From: Myxococcales bacterium
GTDB lineage: Bacteria; Myxococcota_A; Polyangia; Polyangiales; Polyangiaceae
Direction of reading: 5' to 3'
Assembly: GCA_016794345.1 (NCBI GenBank)
Contig: JAEUKE010000314.1
Location: forward strand, 62,001-126,000
Length of the DNA stretch: 64,000 bases
Shown here: positions 25,629 through 35,948 of the stretch, piece after piece
How positions within the stretch are numbered: the stretch's first letter is position 1
Layout: every line of letters starts with the position of its first letter
The notes under the pieces: model-generated
The model's input: only the letters and a program-made list of their open reading frames with translations
Told to the model about the DNA's origin: nothing
The model's database searches: none
Position numbers and translations under genes: made by a program

Positions 25629-27514
25629 GCGCCGAGCTTCTTGCCGAACGCCGCGACGCGCTTCACCAGATCGCGGACGCCCTCGGGGTCGGGGCTCGGC
25701 ACGTACCGCCCTCCCTCGCATTGCTCGAGCATGGCGTGGGCCTCGTTCGCGAGATCGGCGGACACGCCCGCCTCGGTGAGCTTCGGTACGAGCTCGGACA
25801 GTCGAAGCCCCCGCGCCTTGATGCCGGTCTTCGCCTCGATGAAGAGGCTGACCGCGCGCTCGACGCTGGAGAACGCCTCGCGCAGCTGCCCCGCGCCCTC
25901 GGCCTTCTTGGCGTCGCCCACTGCGTCCTTCGCCTTGGACCGGAGCGTCGACGCCTCGGCCCCGGCGCTCTTCTTCGACGAGCGAGCGCGCGAAATGCCC
26001 ATCCAGAGGAGGGCCAGCGCCGGCGCCGCGCCGAGCGCGAGACCGAGGTCGGTCGGCGCGAAGGTGCGGACCTGGGGAGGCGTGAACGCGCCGAGCGACG
26101 GGTGCGGCTCGGGCAGCTTGGCGAGCGGATCGTCCGCGGTGAGCGGGTCCTTCTTGGCGCGCGCGACCTCCGCGTCCGTCGGGGCGCTGGGCTCCACCTC
26201 GACGTTGCCGAGATCGACCTTGGCGATCTCGTATTTGCCCGAGGAAGGATCGAAATACGGAAGCTCGACCGTGCCGAGCTCCACGGTGCCGGACGTCGGC
26301 ATGCGAACGACGTATTCGAAGGTCCGCTTGCCGCCGATCTTGCCGCCCTTCGTCGCGATCGCGTCGCGCGTCCGGGGCGCGAGCCACTCGACGCCCTTGG
26401 TCTGCGGGACCCGGATCTGGCTCGGGACGTTGCCCAGGCCCTCCACCGTGAGGACGACGCCGACCGAGCCGCCCTGGGTCGTCTTGCGCGGGGTGACCAC
26501 GCCGTTCAGCGTGAACTGGCCGACGTCCCCCACGACGTAGCCCGTGGGCCTGCCGGCCTCCGGGGGCTCGACGGCCTCGATGACCGCGTCGTTCGAGGAC
26601 TTGAGAACACGCGCGCCGATCTGCCGCCCGTTGAAGCGCGCGCTCATGCTGCCCGTGGAGAGCTTGCCCGCGCGGAGCGGGACCAGCGCGACGCGATCGA
26701 CGAGCCTCGCGCCATAGCGCTTCTGGTTCACGCGCGTGAACACCGGCGTCGTCGAGCCGGGATCGAGCAGGAGCGGGTAGCGGAGGAAGTCGGTGTACTT
26801 CGCGTCGTGGCGCTCGGTCATCTCGTAGGCCACCCGGTAGTAGAGGTAGATGCTGAGCGTGACCTGCTCGCCGACGTAGACCTTCTGCTTGTCGGGCATG
26901 GCGCGGAGGAACACGACGTCGTCCGGGCCTGTCTCCATCGCGAGCTCGCGCGAGCTCGCCGAGTCGTCGTCGGGGGCGGAGTCGTCGAAGTCGAACGGGC
27001 TCGGCGGCACCAGCTGAGGGGTCATGCCCGGCGCGCCGAGCACGCCCAGCCCGGCGCCCGAGCCGGACGAGCCGCCCGACGCGGGAACGACCTCCACGGT
27101 CGAGCTCTGCCCGCTCATCCGCGACCCACCGACCGTCACCGACGGAGCGGGGATGGTGACGGTCCCGAGGGCGTGCGCGGTCAGGAAGAAGGTGATGCGC
27201 ACCGAGCTCTTCGACGATCGCACGCCGTTGATGATCCGGGTCTGTGTGCTCGTCGAGTAGCTCGGCCCTTCGACGGTGACACCCGTGGGCGCCGCGAGCG
27301 ACGGCGCGGAGACCGAGCCCAGCGGCTCGTCGCTCGACACGGTGAGCGTGACCGCGAACTGCTCGCCTGCCTCCACCCGGCGTGCGCTCACGCTGGTCGA
27401 GACCTCGGGGGCCGCGGCGAGCGCGGGCAGGGCAGGCGAGAGCAACCCGATGGCCGCGCACAGCGCGACCTTCGAGCACAATGAGACGACAGATCGGAGA
27501 AGGCCGTGACGCAT
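25625..27514 (-). CDS. batD: BatD-like oxygen-tolerance family protein
   Basis: A 629-residue exported protein. Signal sequence (about 1-34), then repeated beta-rich BatD modules (VEAGEQFAVTLTVSSDEPLG, ITFFLTAHALGTVTIP; a second set after the DRVALVPLRAG segment near residue 275), a membrane helix (about 483-503) and a cytoplasmic C-terminal helical domain. An Asp-rich loop (DDSAPDDDSASS) lies near residue 188. ATG 27514 is fixed by the signal sequence and the TGATG junction with the upstream gene. Longer frames upstream are artefacts of high GC. Confidence 0.88.
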   Translation of the reverse strand: MRHGLLRSVVSLCSKVALCAAIGLLSPALPALAAAPEVSTSVSARRVEAGEQFAVTLTVSSDEPLGSVSAPSLAAPTGVTVEGPSYSTSTQTRIINGVRSSKSSVRITFFLTAHALGTVTIPAPSVTVGGSRMSGQSSTVEVVPASGGSSGSGAGLGVLGAPGMTPQLVPPSPFDFDDSAPDDDSASSRELAMETGPDDVVFLRAMPDKQKVYVGEQVTLSIYLYYRVAYEMTERHDAKYTDFLRYPLLLDPGSTTPVFTRVNQKRYGARLVDRVALVPLRAGKLSTGSMSARFNGRQIGARVLKSSNDAVIEAVEPPEAGRPTGYVVGDVGQFTLNGVVTPRKTTQGGSVGVVLTVEGLGNVPSQIRVPQTKGVEWLAPRTRDAIATKGGKIGGKRTFEYVVRMPTSGTVELGTVELPYFDPSSGKYEIAKVDLGNVEVEPSAPTDAEVARAKKDPLTADDPLAKLPEPHPSLGAFTPPQVRTFAPTDLGLALGAAPALALLWMGISRARSSKKSAGAEASTLRSKAKDAVGDAKKAEGAGQLREAFSSVERAVSLFIEAKTGIKARGLRLSELVPKLTEAGVSADLANEAHAMLEQCEGGRYVPSPDPEGVRDLVKRVAAFGKKLGA

Positions 27515-28701
27515 CACTTGTCCTCCATGTTCCTCCGGCGCCCTTCCGAGCGCTTCTTCGCGTCCTCTTGCTGGTACGTCGGAACCTGATCGAACTGGTC
27601 GAGCACGCGGTCGCCCTGTTGCCCCGAGGGGCCCGGCGGCTCCGCCTCCTGCGGCTCTTGTCCCTGCGGATCGCGCGGGTCGGCGGGCTCCTGGTCGCCC
27701 GCGTCCGGGTCCTGCGAGCCGCCCTTGCCTCCGTCTTCGGGGCCCGAGTCCTGTCCGCCGTCGGGGCCGCCGTCGCCGGGGTCCTGGCTCTCCTTGTCGC
27801 CGGCGTCGTTGCCCGCGTCGCCCTTGTCGTCTCCGCCGCCGTCGACGTCCGCGTCGGGGCCGTGGGGATCTTGCGGGTCCTCCTGAGGCCCTGGCTGCGG
27901 CTGCGGCTCCTGATCCTGCCCGCCGTCCTGACCCGCGTCCTGGTTCTCCAGGCGGCGCAACGCGACGGCCCGGTTCCACGCCGCGTCGCGGCCGATGCCG
28001 TCTCCGCCCTGCTCCTCGGGGACGCCCGGGATCAGCCGGAGCGACTCTTCGTAGTACTTGAGGGCGTCCTTGTAGTTCTTCCGCAAGAACTCGAGGTTAC
28101 CGGCGAGGTACATGGCGCGCGCGCGGAGCTCCACCGGCACCTGCGGGTCACGCGCGATGCCGACCGCGACGACGAGCCCACATTTGACCTCGAGGTCGCG
28201 TCGGGCGAACGCCTCCTCGTCTTCCTGTTGTCCCTCGGGTAGCTCCTCTTCGCCGAAGCGGCGGCCGAACTTCTCCGCGAGGTAGAAGATGACGAGGCCC
28301 AGATCGAACGTGCCGTCCGGCTTCTTGCGGGCCTTGTCGGTCAGCTCGATCTTGCCGTTCTTGCAGGTCCCGCCACCCAGGTAGTCCGAGAGGACCTCTT
28401 GCGCGCTCTCGTATTCGCCGGCCTCGATCATCTCGATCGCCCGGTCGACGTCCGCGTTGTTGCGCTGGAAAGGCCGCCGCGGATCCCACCCCGAGCAGCC
28501 GAAGCCGAGCTGCGTGACCATCCCGATGAGGCACGCGCCGAAGAAGGCCTGCAGCACCACGGGACGCGAGACGAAGCGAACGAGCGCGCCCGCCCCTCCT
28601 TCCGTTTCGCGGAGGGGGGGTGGGGGGGAGGAACGACGGTCCAGCCTGGAGACGGGCTCCCCAGAGGGCTCCGGCTTCAGCGACCTCCTCTTCTCCCTCA
28701 C
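27514..28701 (-). CDS. BatC-like TPR protein with a long acidic low-complexity tail
   Basis: A 395-residue protein. An N-terminal membrane helix (about 45-68, ending LGFGCSGW, possibly a lipoprotein-like anchor) precedes TPR repeats (about 80-255: AIEMIEAGEYESAQEVLSDY, RAMYLAGNLEFLRKNYKDAL, YYEESLRLIPGVPEE). Residues about 265-375 are Asp/Gly/Gln/Pro-rich with no fold, then a basic end. BatC proteins typically show this TPR plus disordered tail. GTG start overlaps the batB stop (GTGA), and the stop overlaps the batD start by one base. Confidence 0.82.
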   Translation of the reverse strand: MREKRRSLKPEPSGEPVSRLDRRSSPPPPLRETEGGAGALVRFVSRPVVLQAFFGACLIGMVTQLGFGCSGWDPRRPFQRNNADVDRAIEMIEAGEYESAQEVLSDYLGGGTCKNGKIELTDKARKKPDGTFDLGLVIFYLAEKFGRRFGEEELPEGQQEDEEAFARRDLEVKCGLVVAVGIARDPQVPVELRARAMYLAGNLEFLRKNYKDALKYYEESLRLIPGVPEEQGGDGIGRDAAWNRAVALRRLENQDAGQDGGQDQEPQPQPGPQEDPQDPHGPDADVDGGGDDKGDAGNDAGDKESQDPGDGGPDGGQDSGPEDGGKGGSQDPDAGDQEPADPRDPQGQEPQEAEPPGPSGQQGDRVLDQFDQVPTYQQEDAKKRSEGRRRNMEDK

Positions 28702-29789
28702 GTCGTCCTCCTGGCCCAGGGCATGGGCTTCGTCTCCGCCTTCGGGGGCGGCTTGTTGCGGAAGAAGCGGAACTTGGGCGCGTCGGCGATCAGCGCCTCG
28801 AGCAAGAGGAGGACGATCGCGAGGCCGAGCGGGTACTCGTACACGTCGGCGAAGACCTCCTCGTAGTGCTCCGAGTACTCGCCGCCCTTCATGGCGTCCT
28901 TCAGCTCGGCCGAGATCTCCTCGATGCCGGTCCGCCCGCGCTCCGCGCGGACGACCTTTCCGCCTGGGCTCGCCTTGGCGATCGACGCGAGCTGCGCCTC
29001 GCCTCGCGCGGTGAGCTCGGTCGTCATGTATTCGCCGCGCTCGTCGCGTCGCCAGCCGGTGACCTCGCCGTTCGGCCCGATCTCGGGGATTCGCTCGGGC
29101 GTGCGGCCGCCGATCTGCACGACGTGCACCGTCGTCTCGTCGTCGCCGAGCGAGCGCGCGACCGAGAGCGGGGAGCCGTCGAGGTCTTCGCCGTCCGTCA
29201 CGAGGATGACGAAGCGGCGGTGGTCCTTGCTCTTGGGGTCGCGGTTCAAGAGGTCGCGCGCCGCGTCGAGGGCGCGGGTGAGCGAGGTCCCGCCGACGGG
29301 CATGTCGTTCGGCTCGATGCCGCGGAAGAACTGCGCGATGGCCGCGCCGTCGGCCGTCATGGGAAAGCTCATCGCTTCGCCGGCGAACGCGACGGCGCCG
29401 AACCGGACGCCGGGGAGCGACTGGATGAGGTCGGCCACCTCGGCCTTGGCGCGGAAGATCCGCGAAGGCTCGACGTCGCGCGCATACATGCTCTTCGAGA
29501 AGTCGAGCGCGATGACGATGTCGACCTTCGTGGCCGGCACGAGGACCTTCTGTCCGCCGTATTGCGGGCGCGCGGCGGCGACGAACGCCAGCGCGGTGGC
29601 GAGGACCAAGAACACGCCGCGGAACGCGCGCCGCTTCGACGGATCGTGTGTCATCAGCGCGCGGACCCGGCCCTCGTCGCCGAAGCGCTCGCGGGCCTTC
29701 CGCCCGCGAATGCCTGCCACGAGGAGGATGGCGCCGTAGAGCAGCGCGACGAGCGTCCCGAGCAGGAACCAGGGGGAGCCGAGCGTCAT
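28698..29789 (-). CDS. batB: BatB-like VWA-domain membrane protein
   Basis: A 363-residue inner-membrane protein. Two N-terminal helices (about 6-27 and 56-72), a von Willebrand factor A domain (about 88-285) with the metal-site motif DFSKS (IVIALDFSKSMYARD) and the later GTSLTRAL Thr and TDGED Asp, and a C-terminal helix near 323-340. BatA and BatB are paired VWA proteins thought to act as a periplasmic metal-dependent binding platform. 13 bases separate it from batA. Confidence 0.9.
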   Translation of the reverse strand: MTLGSPWFLLGTLVALLYGAILLVAGIRGRKARERFGDEGRVRALMTHDPSKRRAFRGVFLVLATALAFVAAARPQYGGQKVLVPATKVDIVIALDFSKSMYARDVEPSRIFRAKAEVADLIQSLPGVRFGAVAFAGEAMSFPMTADGAAIAQFFRGIEPNDMPVGGTSLTRALDAARDLLNRDPKSKDHRRFVILVTDGEDLDGSPLSVARSLGDDETTVHVVQIGGRTPERIPEIGPNGEVTGWRRDERGEYMTTELTARGEAQLASIAKASPGGKVVRAERGRTGIEEISAELKDAMKGGEYSEHYEEVFADVYEYPLGLAIVLLLLEALIADAPKFRFFRNKPPPKAETKPMPWARRTT

Positions 29790-29802
29790 GTCGCCTCCTC
29801 GG

Positions 29803-30948
29803 TCACGGGAACCTCCGGAGGAGCAGGACGCGCAAGAGGACGTCGAGCCCGAGCAGGGCGACGCCAGGGATCAGGAGGAGCGGGAACAGATCCTCGAAGC
29901 TCGAGCGCGACGCCTCGAACCGGGTCTTCTCGAGCGAGTCGAGGATGCGGTGCATGCCGTCGGTCAGCGCCTTCGTGTCGGTGGCGACGAAATGCTCGCC
30001 TCGCGTCTGGTCGCTGATCCGCTTGAGCAGCTCGGGGTTGACCGGGAACCGCTGCCGAACGTAGCGCGGGTGGCCGAGCCAGTCCGTGCCGTCCTCCACG
30101 TCGACCTCGTCGCCGGTGCCGATCTGGATGGTGTGCACGACACAACCTTTGTCCACGGCGAGCTGCGCCGCGAACTCGGGTGAGAGCTTGCCGGCGTTGT
30201 TGTCGCCGTCCGTCAGGAGGACCACCACCTTCGACTGGGCGTCGCTCTCGCGCATGCGCGAGACCGCCGTCGCCAGGCCGTCTCCGATGGCCGTGCCCGA
30301 CTCGTCGATGACCCGGAGGGTGAGCTTCGAGACGAGCTTGGTCAGCAGCTGGTAGTCGAGCGTCGGCGGCGAGAGGAGGTAGGCCTGCTTGGCGAAGACC
30401 ACGACGCCGATGCGGTCGCTCTTCCGCCGGGCGATGAAGTCCTTCACCACGACCTTGGCCGTCTCGAGCCGCGTCAGCCGCTGGTTCGCGGCGAGGTTGG
30501 GGCGGCTCGGGAGATCGTCGGGGTCGCCGTCGAAGACGGCCTTCATCGATCCTGACAGATCCATCACGATGACGATGTCGATGCCCTTGTCCTCCGTCCG
30601 CTCGTCCTTGATGAGGCTGACCGGACGGCACATCGCGCCGACCAGGAAGACGAGCGCCGCGGCGCGGGCGATCCCGGGCAGATCGCGGAGGTACGTGCGC
30701 ACGCCCTTCGGGCCCCGAGCGAGCCCGAAGACCGTGCCCAACATCACGTGAGGTCGCCGCGCGCCCTGGTAAATCGTCGAGAGAAACAGCGCGATGGGTG
30801 CGGCCAGGAGGCCCCAGACGAAGTACGGTCGCTGCCAGATCGCCGTCTCGAGATCGTGGCCGCGCGTGAGCCACGGATAGGCTGCCCCCGCCGCGAGGAG
30901 GGCGGCGAACGCGGCGACGATCCCGAGGATGCGCAGGGCCGACTTCAT
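29803..30948 (-). CDS. batA: BatA-like VWA-domain membrane protein
   Basis: A 381-residue protein with the same plan as batB: helices at about 5-27 and 42-62, a further hydrophobic segment (93-110), a VWA domain (about 125-325) with an intact DxSxS site (IVIVMDLSGSMK), TAIGDGLATA and LLTDGDNNAG, and a final helix near 356-375. It follows a 13-base gap from the membrane protein gene at 30962. The basic RARRPHV segment before the domain is typical of BatA. Confidence 0.9.
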   Translation of the reverse strand: MKSALRILGIVAAFAALLAAGAAYPWLTRGHDLETAIWQRPYFVWGLLAAPIALFLSTIYQGARRPHVMLGTVFGLARGPKGVRTYLRDLPGIARAAALVFLVGAMCRPVSLIKDERTEDKGIDIVIVMDLSGSMKAVFDGDPDDLPSRPNLAANQRLTRLETAKVVVKDFIARRKSDRIGVVVFAKQAYLLSPPTLDYQLLTKLVSKLTLRVIDESGTAIGDGLATAVSRMRESDAQSKVVVLLTDGDNNAGKLSPEFAAQLAVDKGCVVHTIQIGTGDEVDVEDGTDWLGHPRYVRQRFPVNPELLKRISDQTRGEHFVATDTKALTDGMHRILDSLEKTRFEASRSSFEDLFPLLLIPGVALLGLDVLLRVLLLRRFP

Positions 30949-30961
30949 GCCTCGTCTCTCC

Positions 30962-32131
30962 TCATGCGGCGCGGGCCTCGGGGGGAGGGGGCGCAGCCGG
31001 GGGCGGTGGCGGCGTCGGCCCGCCCGGGGGCGGCGCGTCCGCCGGGGGCTCCGCCGATGAGCCGGGGGCCGGGGCGACGGGCGTCGTCGCGCGGACGATG
31101 TCCTCGGCCATCTGCAGGGCGTCGCCGCAGGCGAACCGCGACGGCTCGACGCGCGCGAACTTCACGAGGTCACACTCCTCGAGGAACTTGCGGACGACGT
31201 CGAGCGAGGGGACCTGCGGCCGCACCCGCTTGAGCAGGGTGAGCATCTCGTCGGTCGTCGTGTCGAGGCCCTCGAAGCCGAGCCCGCTGAAGCCGTACCG
31301 CGCGCCCAGGTACTTGCGCACGACGTCGCTCGCCCGGTCGTAGAGCTCGGCGTACGGTCCCTCGACCAGGAGGGGTGAGCGCCGGATCTCCTCGAGCTCG
31401 GAGAGCGCCTCCTCCCAGGGGAGTCGCGCGAGGGACTCGGCCGCGGGCACCGGCTTTCGCAGCTGCTTGCGCACCCACCAGGCGGTGATCGCCGCGAGCA
31501 CGAGCAGGAGCACCACGCCGGCGAGGATCCACTTCATGAGCGGCCAGTCCTCGATCTGCGGGCGGGGCGGAGGGTTCGGATGTGGCTTCGGGCTCTCTTC
31601 GCCGGCCGTGGGGTCGCTGGCGGTGACGAGGTGCATCTGCGTGCAGACCGTCATCGTCTCGCCGTTGGCTCGGCCCACCGTGAGCGGCATCTGGGGCAAC
31701 GTCAGGCTCGCCTTGCCGGACTTCGTCGGCAGGAGCACGAACGGCACCACGACGTTCGTCGTGACCTCGCTCACGCCCTCCTGGCGATCGACCTTGGGCG
31801 GCGAGCCGCCGCTCGCTTCGGCCACCGCGAAGCCCGCCTCCGCGAGCGCCTTCTCCATGTCGCTGCCGGGCACGACCTTGAACCCGTTCGGCAGGACCGT
31901 CTCCCCGCGGCCGTGGGTGACGACGATCTCGAGCCGCGCCTCGTGGCCGGCGACGGCCTCGCCGGGGAACGTCTCGGTGAGCTTGGGGCGCGTGGCGCCC
32001 TCCGGCAGCTTCTCCTCGCAGGTCACCGTCGTCGGCGCCGTCCGGTCCGCGAGGGCCGACCCCGCGGCGCCGAGGACCATCGCGGCCGAGACCGTGAAGG
32101 TGAACAGCGAGAGCGTGCGCCGCGTCTTCAT
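30962..32131 (-). CDS. Bat-operon membrane protein (DUF4381-like position)
   Basis: A 389-residue exported protein. Signal peptide (about 1-28), a periplasmic beta-rich domain (about 35-180) resembling a single BatD module, a Pro-rich spacer, a membrane helix (about 198-220, ILAGVVLLLVLAAITAWW), a helical cytoplasmic domain (about 225-360) and a Pro/Ala tail. In Bat operons the gene between the DUF58 protein and batA is usually a DUF4381-type protein; the helix plus C-terminal domain fits that role, the N-terminal module being additional. The ATG overlaps the DUF58 gene stop by 4 bases... the junction is ATGA. Confidence 0.75.
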   Translation of the reverse strand: MKTRRTLSLFTFTVSAAMVLGAAGSALADRTAPTTVTCEEKLPEGATRPKLTETFPGEAVAGHEARLEIVVTHGRGETVLPNGFKVVPGSDMEKALAEAGFAVAEASGGSPPKVDRQEGVSEVTTNVVVPFVLLPTKSGKASLTLPQMPLTVGRANGETMTVCTQMHLVTASDPTAGEESPKPHPNPPPRPQIEDWPLMKWILAGVVLLLVLAAITAWWVRKQLRKPVPAAESLARLPWEEALSELEEIRRSPLLVEGPYAELYDRASDVVRKYLGARYGFSGLGFEGLDTTTDEMLTLLKRVRPQVPSLDVVRKFLEECDLVKFARVEPSRFACGDALQMAEDIVRATTPVAPAPGSSAEPPADAPPPGGPTPPPPPAAPPPPEARAA

Positions 32132-33104
32132 CGACGCCTCCGCCTGCGTTTGTCGAACAGCTTGCGGAGCGGGCCGACCACGCTCTCCTCCGTACGGACG
32201 ATGACCGCGTCGAGGGCGAGGCGCTTGAAGAGCCGCTCGCGCTCGGCCCGAAACGCGCGCATCGTCTGGGCGTAGTGCTCGCGCACGCGCGCGCTCGAGG
32301 TGTCGACGAGCACCTCCGCGCCGGTCTCGGCGTCGACGAAGGAGGCGAGGCCCACGTCGGGGAGCTCCTCGTCGCGTTTGTCGACGATCATGACAGGAAT
32401 GACATCGTGTTTGGCGGACGCGAGCGCGAGCGCACGCTCGAAGCCGGCCGCGAAGAAGTCCGACACCAGGAAGGTGGTGCTGCGGCGCTTGGTCACCTGG
32501 ACGAGCGTCTCGAGGGCCACGCCGAGGTTCGTCCCCTGGTACATGGGCCGGTGGCCGAGGATCTCGCGGATGACGCGCATGACCTGCCGGTCGCCCTTGC
32601 GCGGCGGGAGGATCTTCTCGACCACGTCCGTCGCCAAGAGGAGGCCGACCTGATCGTTGTTGTTCGTCGCCGAGAACGCGCAGAGCGCCGCGACCTCCGC
32701 CGCGACCTGCGCCTTGGGTGCGCGGCGCGTGCCGAACGCCGAGCTGCGCGACGCGTCGACCACGATCATGACGGTCATCTCGCGCTCTTCGACGAACACC
32801 TTCACGAACGCGTCGTTCATGCGCGCCGAGACGTTCCAGTCGATGAAGCGGACGTCGTCGCCGGCCTGGTAGCTGCGGACCTCGCTGAAGGAGAGGCCGC
32901 GTCCGCGGAAGATCGACGAGTAGGCGCCTTGTAGCTGATCGCTGACGAGGTGTTTGGTCCGGAACTTGAGGCGGAGCAGCTCCCGCAGGAGCTCGGGCGG
33001 CACGGCGGCGGGCGGCTCGCGGCGGGCCTCGGCCCCCGCGCCGCGCGCGGAGAGGCTCCCGCCCGGGGCGGTGCCTTGCGCAGGGCCGGTGGGGGCGCCT
33101 CGGC

Positions 33105-33108
<4 letters not shown>
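32128..33108 (-). CDS. DUF58 family protein
   Basis: A 326-residue cytoplasmic protein. After a disordered Gly/Ala/Pro N-terminus (to about 35) comes the DUF58 signature GRGLSFSEVRSYQAGDDVRF followed by IDWNVSARM, then a VWA-like domain (about 110-300) with DASRS at its metal site and FLVSDFF. DUF58 proteins are always near MoxR ATPases and VWA proteins and are thought to be adaptors for MoxR. GTG start overlaps the moxR stop (GTGA). The Arg-rich end (KRRRRRR) is unusual. Confidence 0.9.
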
Positions 33109-34091
<983 letters not shown>

Positions 34092-34192
34092 GGGGATGGA
34101 GGTGGCCTTTCGCGGGCGGACAGCCTGAAGCGAAACAACGTTCCCGTGAGACGTTATTCCGTGACGCGAAGATCTAGAAGGACTCTGGGTTA

Positions 34193-34510
34193 TCAGCCGG
34201 CGTCGACCGCCGCCACCCGGAGCGTCGCCTGGCCGCGGCTCTTGCCGTAGAGCTGCCAGATCTCGACCTTGTAGTCGCCCTCCGCCGGGGCCGTGAAGGT
34301 GAGCGGCGGCGCGCTCTGCGGCCGTCCGGTCGGCAGCTCCCGCAGGACGCGCTCGACCACGACCTTCCCGGCCGGCGAGATGATCTTCACGGTGTAGGGC
34401 GGCTCGGAGTCGTCGAGCGCCCGGAAGACGAGCTTCAATGTGTCGCCCACCTTCGCGCCGGGCGAGTTGCACACCGTCTCGATGCTTCCGCTGGACTCGA
34501 CGAGGCTCAA
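34193..34510 (-). CDS. Small beta-rich protein upstream of moxR
   Basis: A 105-residue frame from TTG 34510, which is preceded by AGGA; an ATG at 34660 would add 50 residues of Gly/Arg/Gln-rich translation that looks non-coding. The convincing part is the last ~95 residues: IETVCNSPGAKVGDTL, PPLTFTAPAEGDYKVEIW and GQATLRVAAVDAG, the strand pattern of immunoglobulin-like or prepeptidase C-terminal domains. It may be an exported subunit with a missing or misread leader. It points the same way as moxR, 101 bases ahead. Confidence 0.5.
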   Translation of the reverse strand: MSLVESSGSIETVCNSPGAKVGDTLKLVFRALDDSEPPYTVKIISPAGKVVVERVLRELPTGRPQSAPPLTFTAPAEGDYKVEIWQLYGKSRGQATLRVAAVDAG

Positions 34511-34698
34511 GCGTCCTGACCCTTGACCGCCCGGACCCTGACCCGTTCCAGGCCAGTCGGACGCTCTACCCCTCAATTGTAGGCACGCATCTGGCCCTGG
34601 GGCCAATTCAGCGCGGTTGAAGGCGCTGTCTCGCCCCGTCTGTCCGGCCCGACCAAGCATGACACCTTCTACGCCGCCGTGTGGTAATCTCCGCCGCC

Positions 34699-35271
34699 AT
34701 GGTGAAACGTCGAGTTTTCGCGGGCCTTTTCGCCGCCGCGGCTCTCTCCGTCGCCGCCGGATGCGGCGGCGGGTCCTCCGCGCCCAAGCTGGCTACGGTC
34801 ACGCCTGCCGACATGCCCGAAGGGGCAGACTGGACCGGCGTTTATTTCGACGCGCTCTACGGCTATTTCCACCTCGTCCAGGAGGGCAAGACCGTCTCGG
34901 GCAAATGGGAGCGCCCCCACAAGGACAAGTGGGGCGAGCTCCACGGGGAAGCCACCGGGAACGTCCTCAAGTTCACCTGGACGGAGTACACGGTCGGCGC
35001 CGTTGGCCCGGCGGCCCAGCGCGACGGCAAGGGGTACTTCGTTTACTCCCGCCCCGCCGGTGAGAACGTGGACGACGAGATCGGCGGCGAGATCGGCCGT
35101 GGCCAGGACGAGCTCGGCGAGAAGCTCAAGGGCGTGAAGCAGCGCCTCAAGATGCCCGACCTCGGGTCCATCGGCGGTACGGGCGCGACCGACATCGGCG
35201 GCGGCGACTGGGACGGCGAGAAGAAAGAAGGCGGGACGCCCGAGCCTCCGGCTCCTCCGCCCCCTCCGTGA
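34699..35271 (+). CDS. Lipoprotein, hypothetical
   Basis: A 190-residue lipoprotein with lipobox VAAGC (Cys near residue 22); ATG 34699 is chosen over an in-frame GTG at 34681. The body (about 45-125) has a beta pattern with DWTGVYFDALYGYFHLVQEG, VSGKWERPHKDKWGELHG and FTWTEYTVG, like small lipocalin-type or META-like barrels. The tail is Gly/Asp-rich and ends in Pro runs. It overlaps the next gene by 4 bases (GTGA) and is likely co-transcribed. Function unknown. Confidence 0.8.
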   Translation: MVKRRVFAGLFAAAALSVAAGCGGGSSAPKLATVTPADMPEGADWTGVYFDALYGYFHLVQEGKTVSGKWERPHKDKWGELHGEATGNVLKFTWTEYTVGAVGPAAQRDGKGYFVYSRPAGENVDDEIGGEIGRGQDELGEKLKGVKQRLKMPDLGSIGGTGATDIGGGDWDGEKKEGGTPEPPAPPPPP

Positions 35272-35942
35272 GGCGTCTCGGCTGGCTGACTCACCTCGTG
35301 CACGGCTCCGGGACGCGCTCGCGCGCCCTCGGGGCCGTGTTGCTCGTCGTGTCCTGTGACCCGCGAAAAGAGGCGTCCGACCTCGCCTCGGCGGCCACGG
35401 CGAAGGCCGAGGCGCTCGCTTCGGCCGCGAAGGATCAGGCGCGGACGGCGGCGCGTGACGGGATCACGAAGGCGAAGCGCGAGCTCTTCGGGCTGACCGA
35501 CTCGGGCGCGCTCAGCGAAGGGGCGACTGCCTGGATCACCAAACAAGCGGACGCCGACGCCGCGCTGGCCGTGGTGGGGAAGGGAGCCCAGCTGGCTCCC
35601 GTGGCCTTCGAGGCCGCCAAGGTGGTCAACCAAGCCGTCGATGACGAGACGGCGATCGAGCCCATCTTCCAGAAGATCGAGCCCGGCAAGGAGGGCGACG
35701 TCGACAAGGCCATCGGGGGGATGCCCAAGGTCGAGGTGATCGACGGCGTGAAGGTGGGCTTCAAGAAGCTCGACGGGATCGAGAGCACGAAGCTCACGAA
35801 GGAGCAGGCGGCGGTGGTCCTCTGGCGAAAAGACGACCACCTCATCGGCTTCGTCTACCGCACGAAGCGCACGATCGATCTCGAGGTCCTCGTGAAAGAG
35901 GCGCCCCGGCTCGTGCGGCTCACGCAGAGCGCGTTGAAGTAG
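35268..35942 (+). CDS. Exported helical protein, hypothetical
   Basis: A 224-residue protein starting at GTG 35268. A leader ends with VLLVVSC, a plausible lipoprotein site at Cys-30. The first ~60 residues of the mature part are an Ala/Lys/Asp helix rich in heptads (ASAATAKAEALASAAKDQAR), then a mixed domain. No family recognised. It pairs with the upstream lipoprotein in one transcript and converges on the OmpA-like gene. Confidence 0.78.
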   Translation: MRRLGWLTHLVHGSGTRSRALGAVLLVVSCDPRKEASDLASAATAKAEALASAAKDQARTAARDGITKAKRELFGLTDSGALSEGATAWITKQADADAALAVVGKGAQLAPVAFEAAKVVNQAVDDETAIEPIFQKIEPGKEGDVDKAIGGMPKVEVIDGVKVGFKKLDGIESTKLTKEQAAVVLWRKDDHLIGFVYRTKRTIDLEVLVKEAPRLVRLTQSALK

Positions 35943-35948
35943 CCGCGA

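Noticed and set aside
27600..27970. Repeated GC motifs that could be an intergenic repeat
   Set aside because: They translate in frame to the Asp/Gly/Gln/Pro tail of the BatC-like protein; it is low-complexity coding sequence.
34511..34660. 50-codon extension of the protein ending at 34193
   Set aside because: The translation is Gly/Arg/Gln-rich without structure, and TTG 34510 has a better ribosome site; kept as an alternative only.
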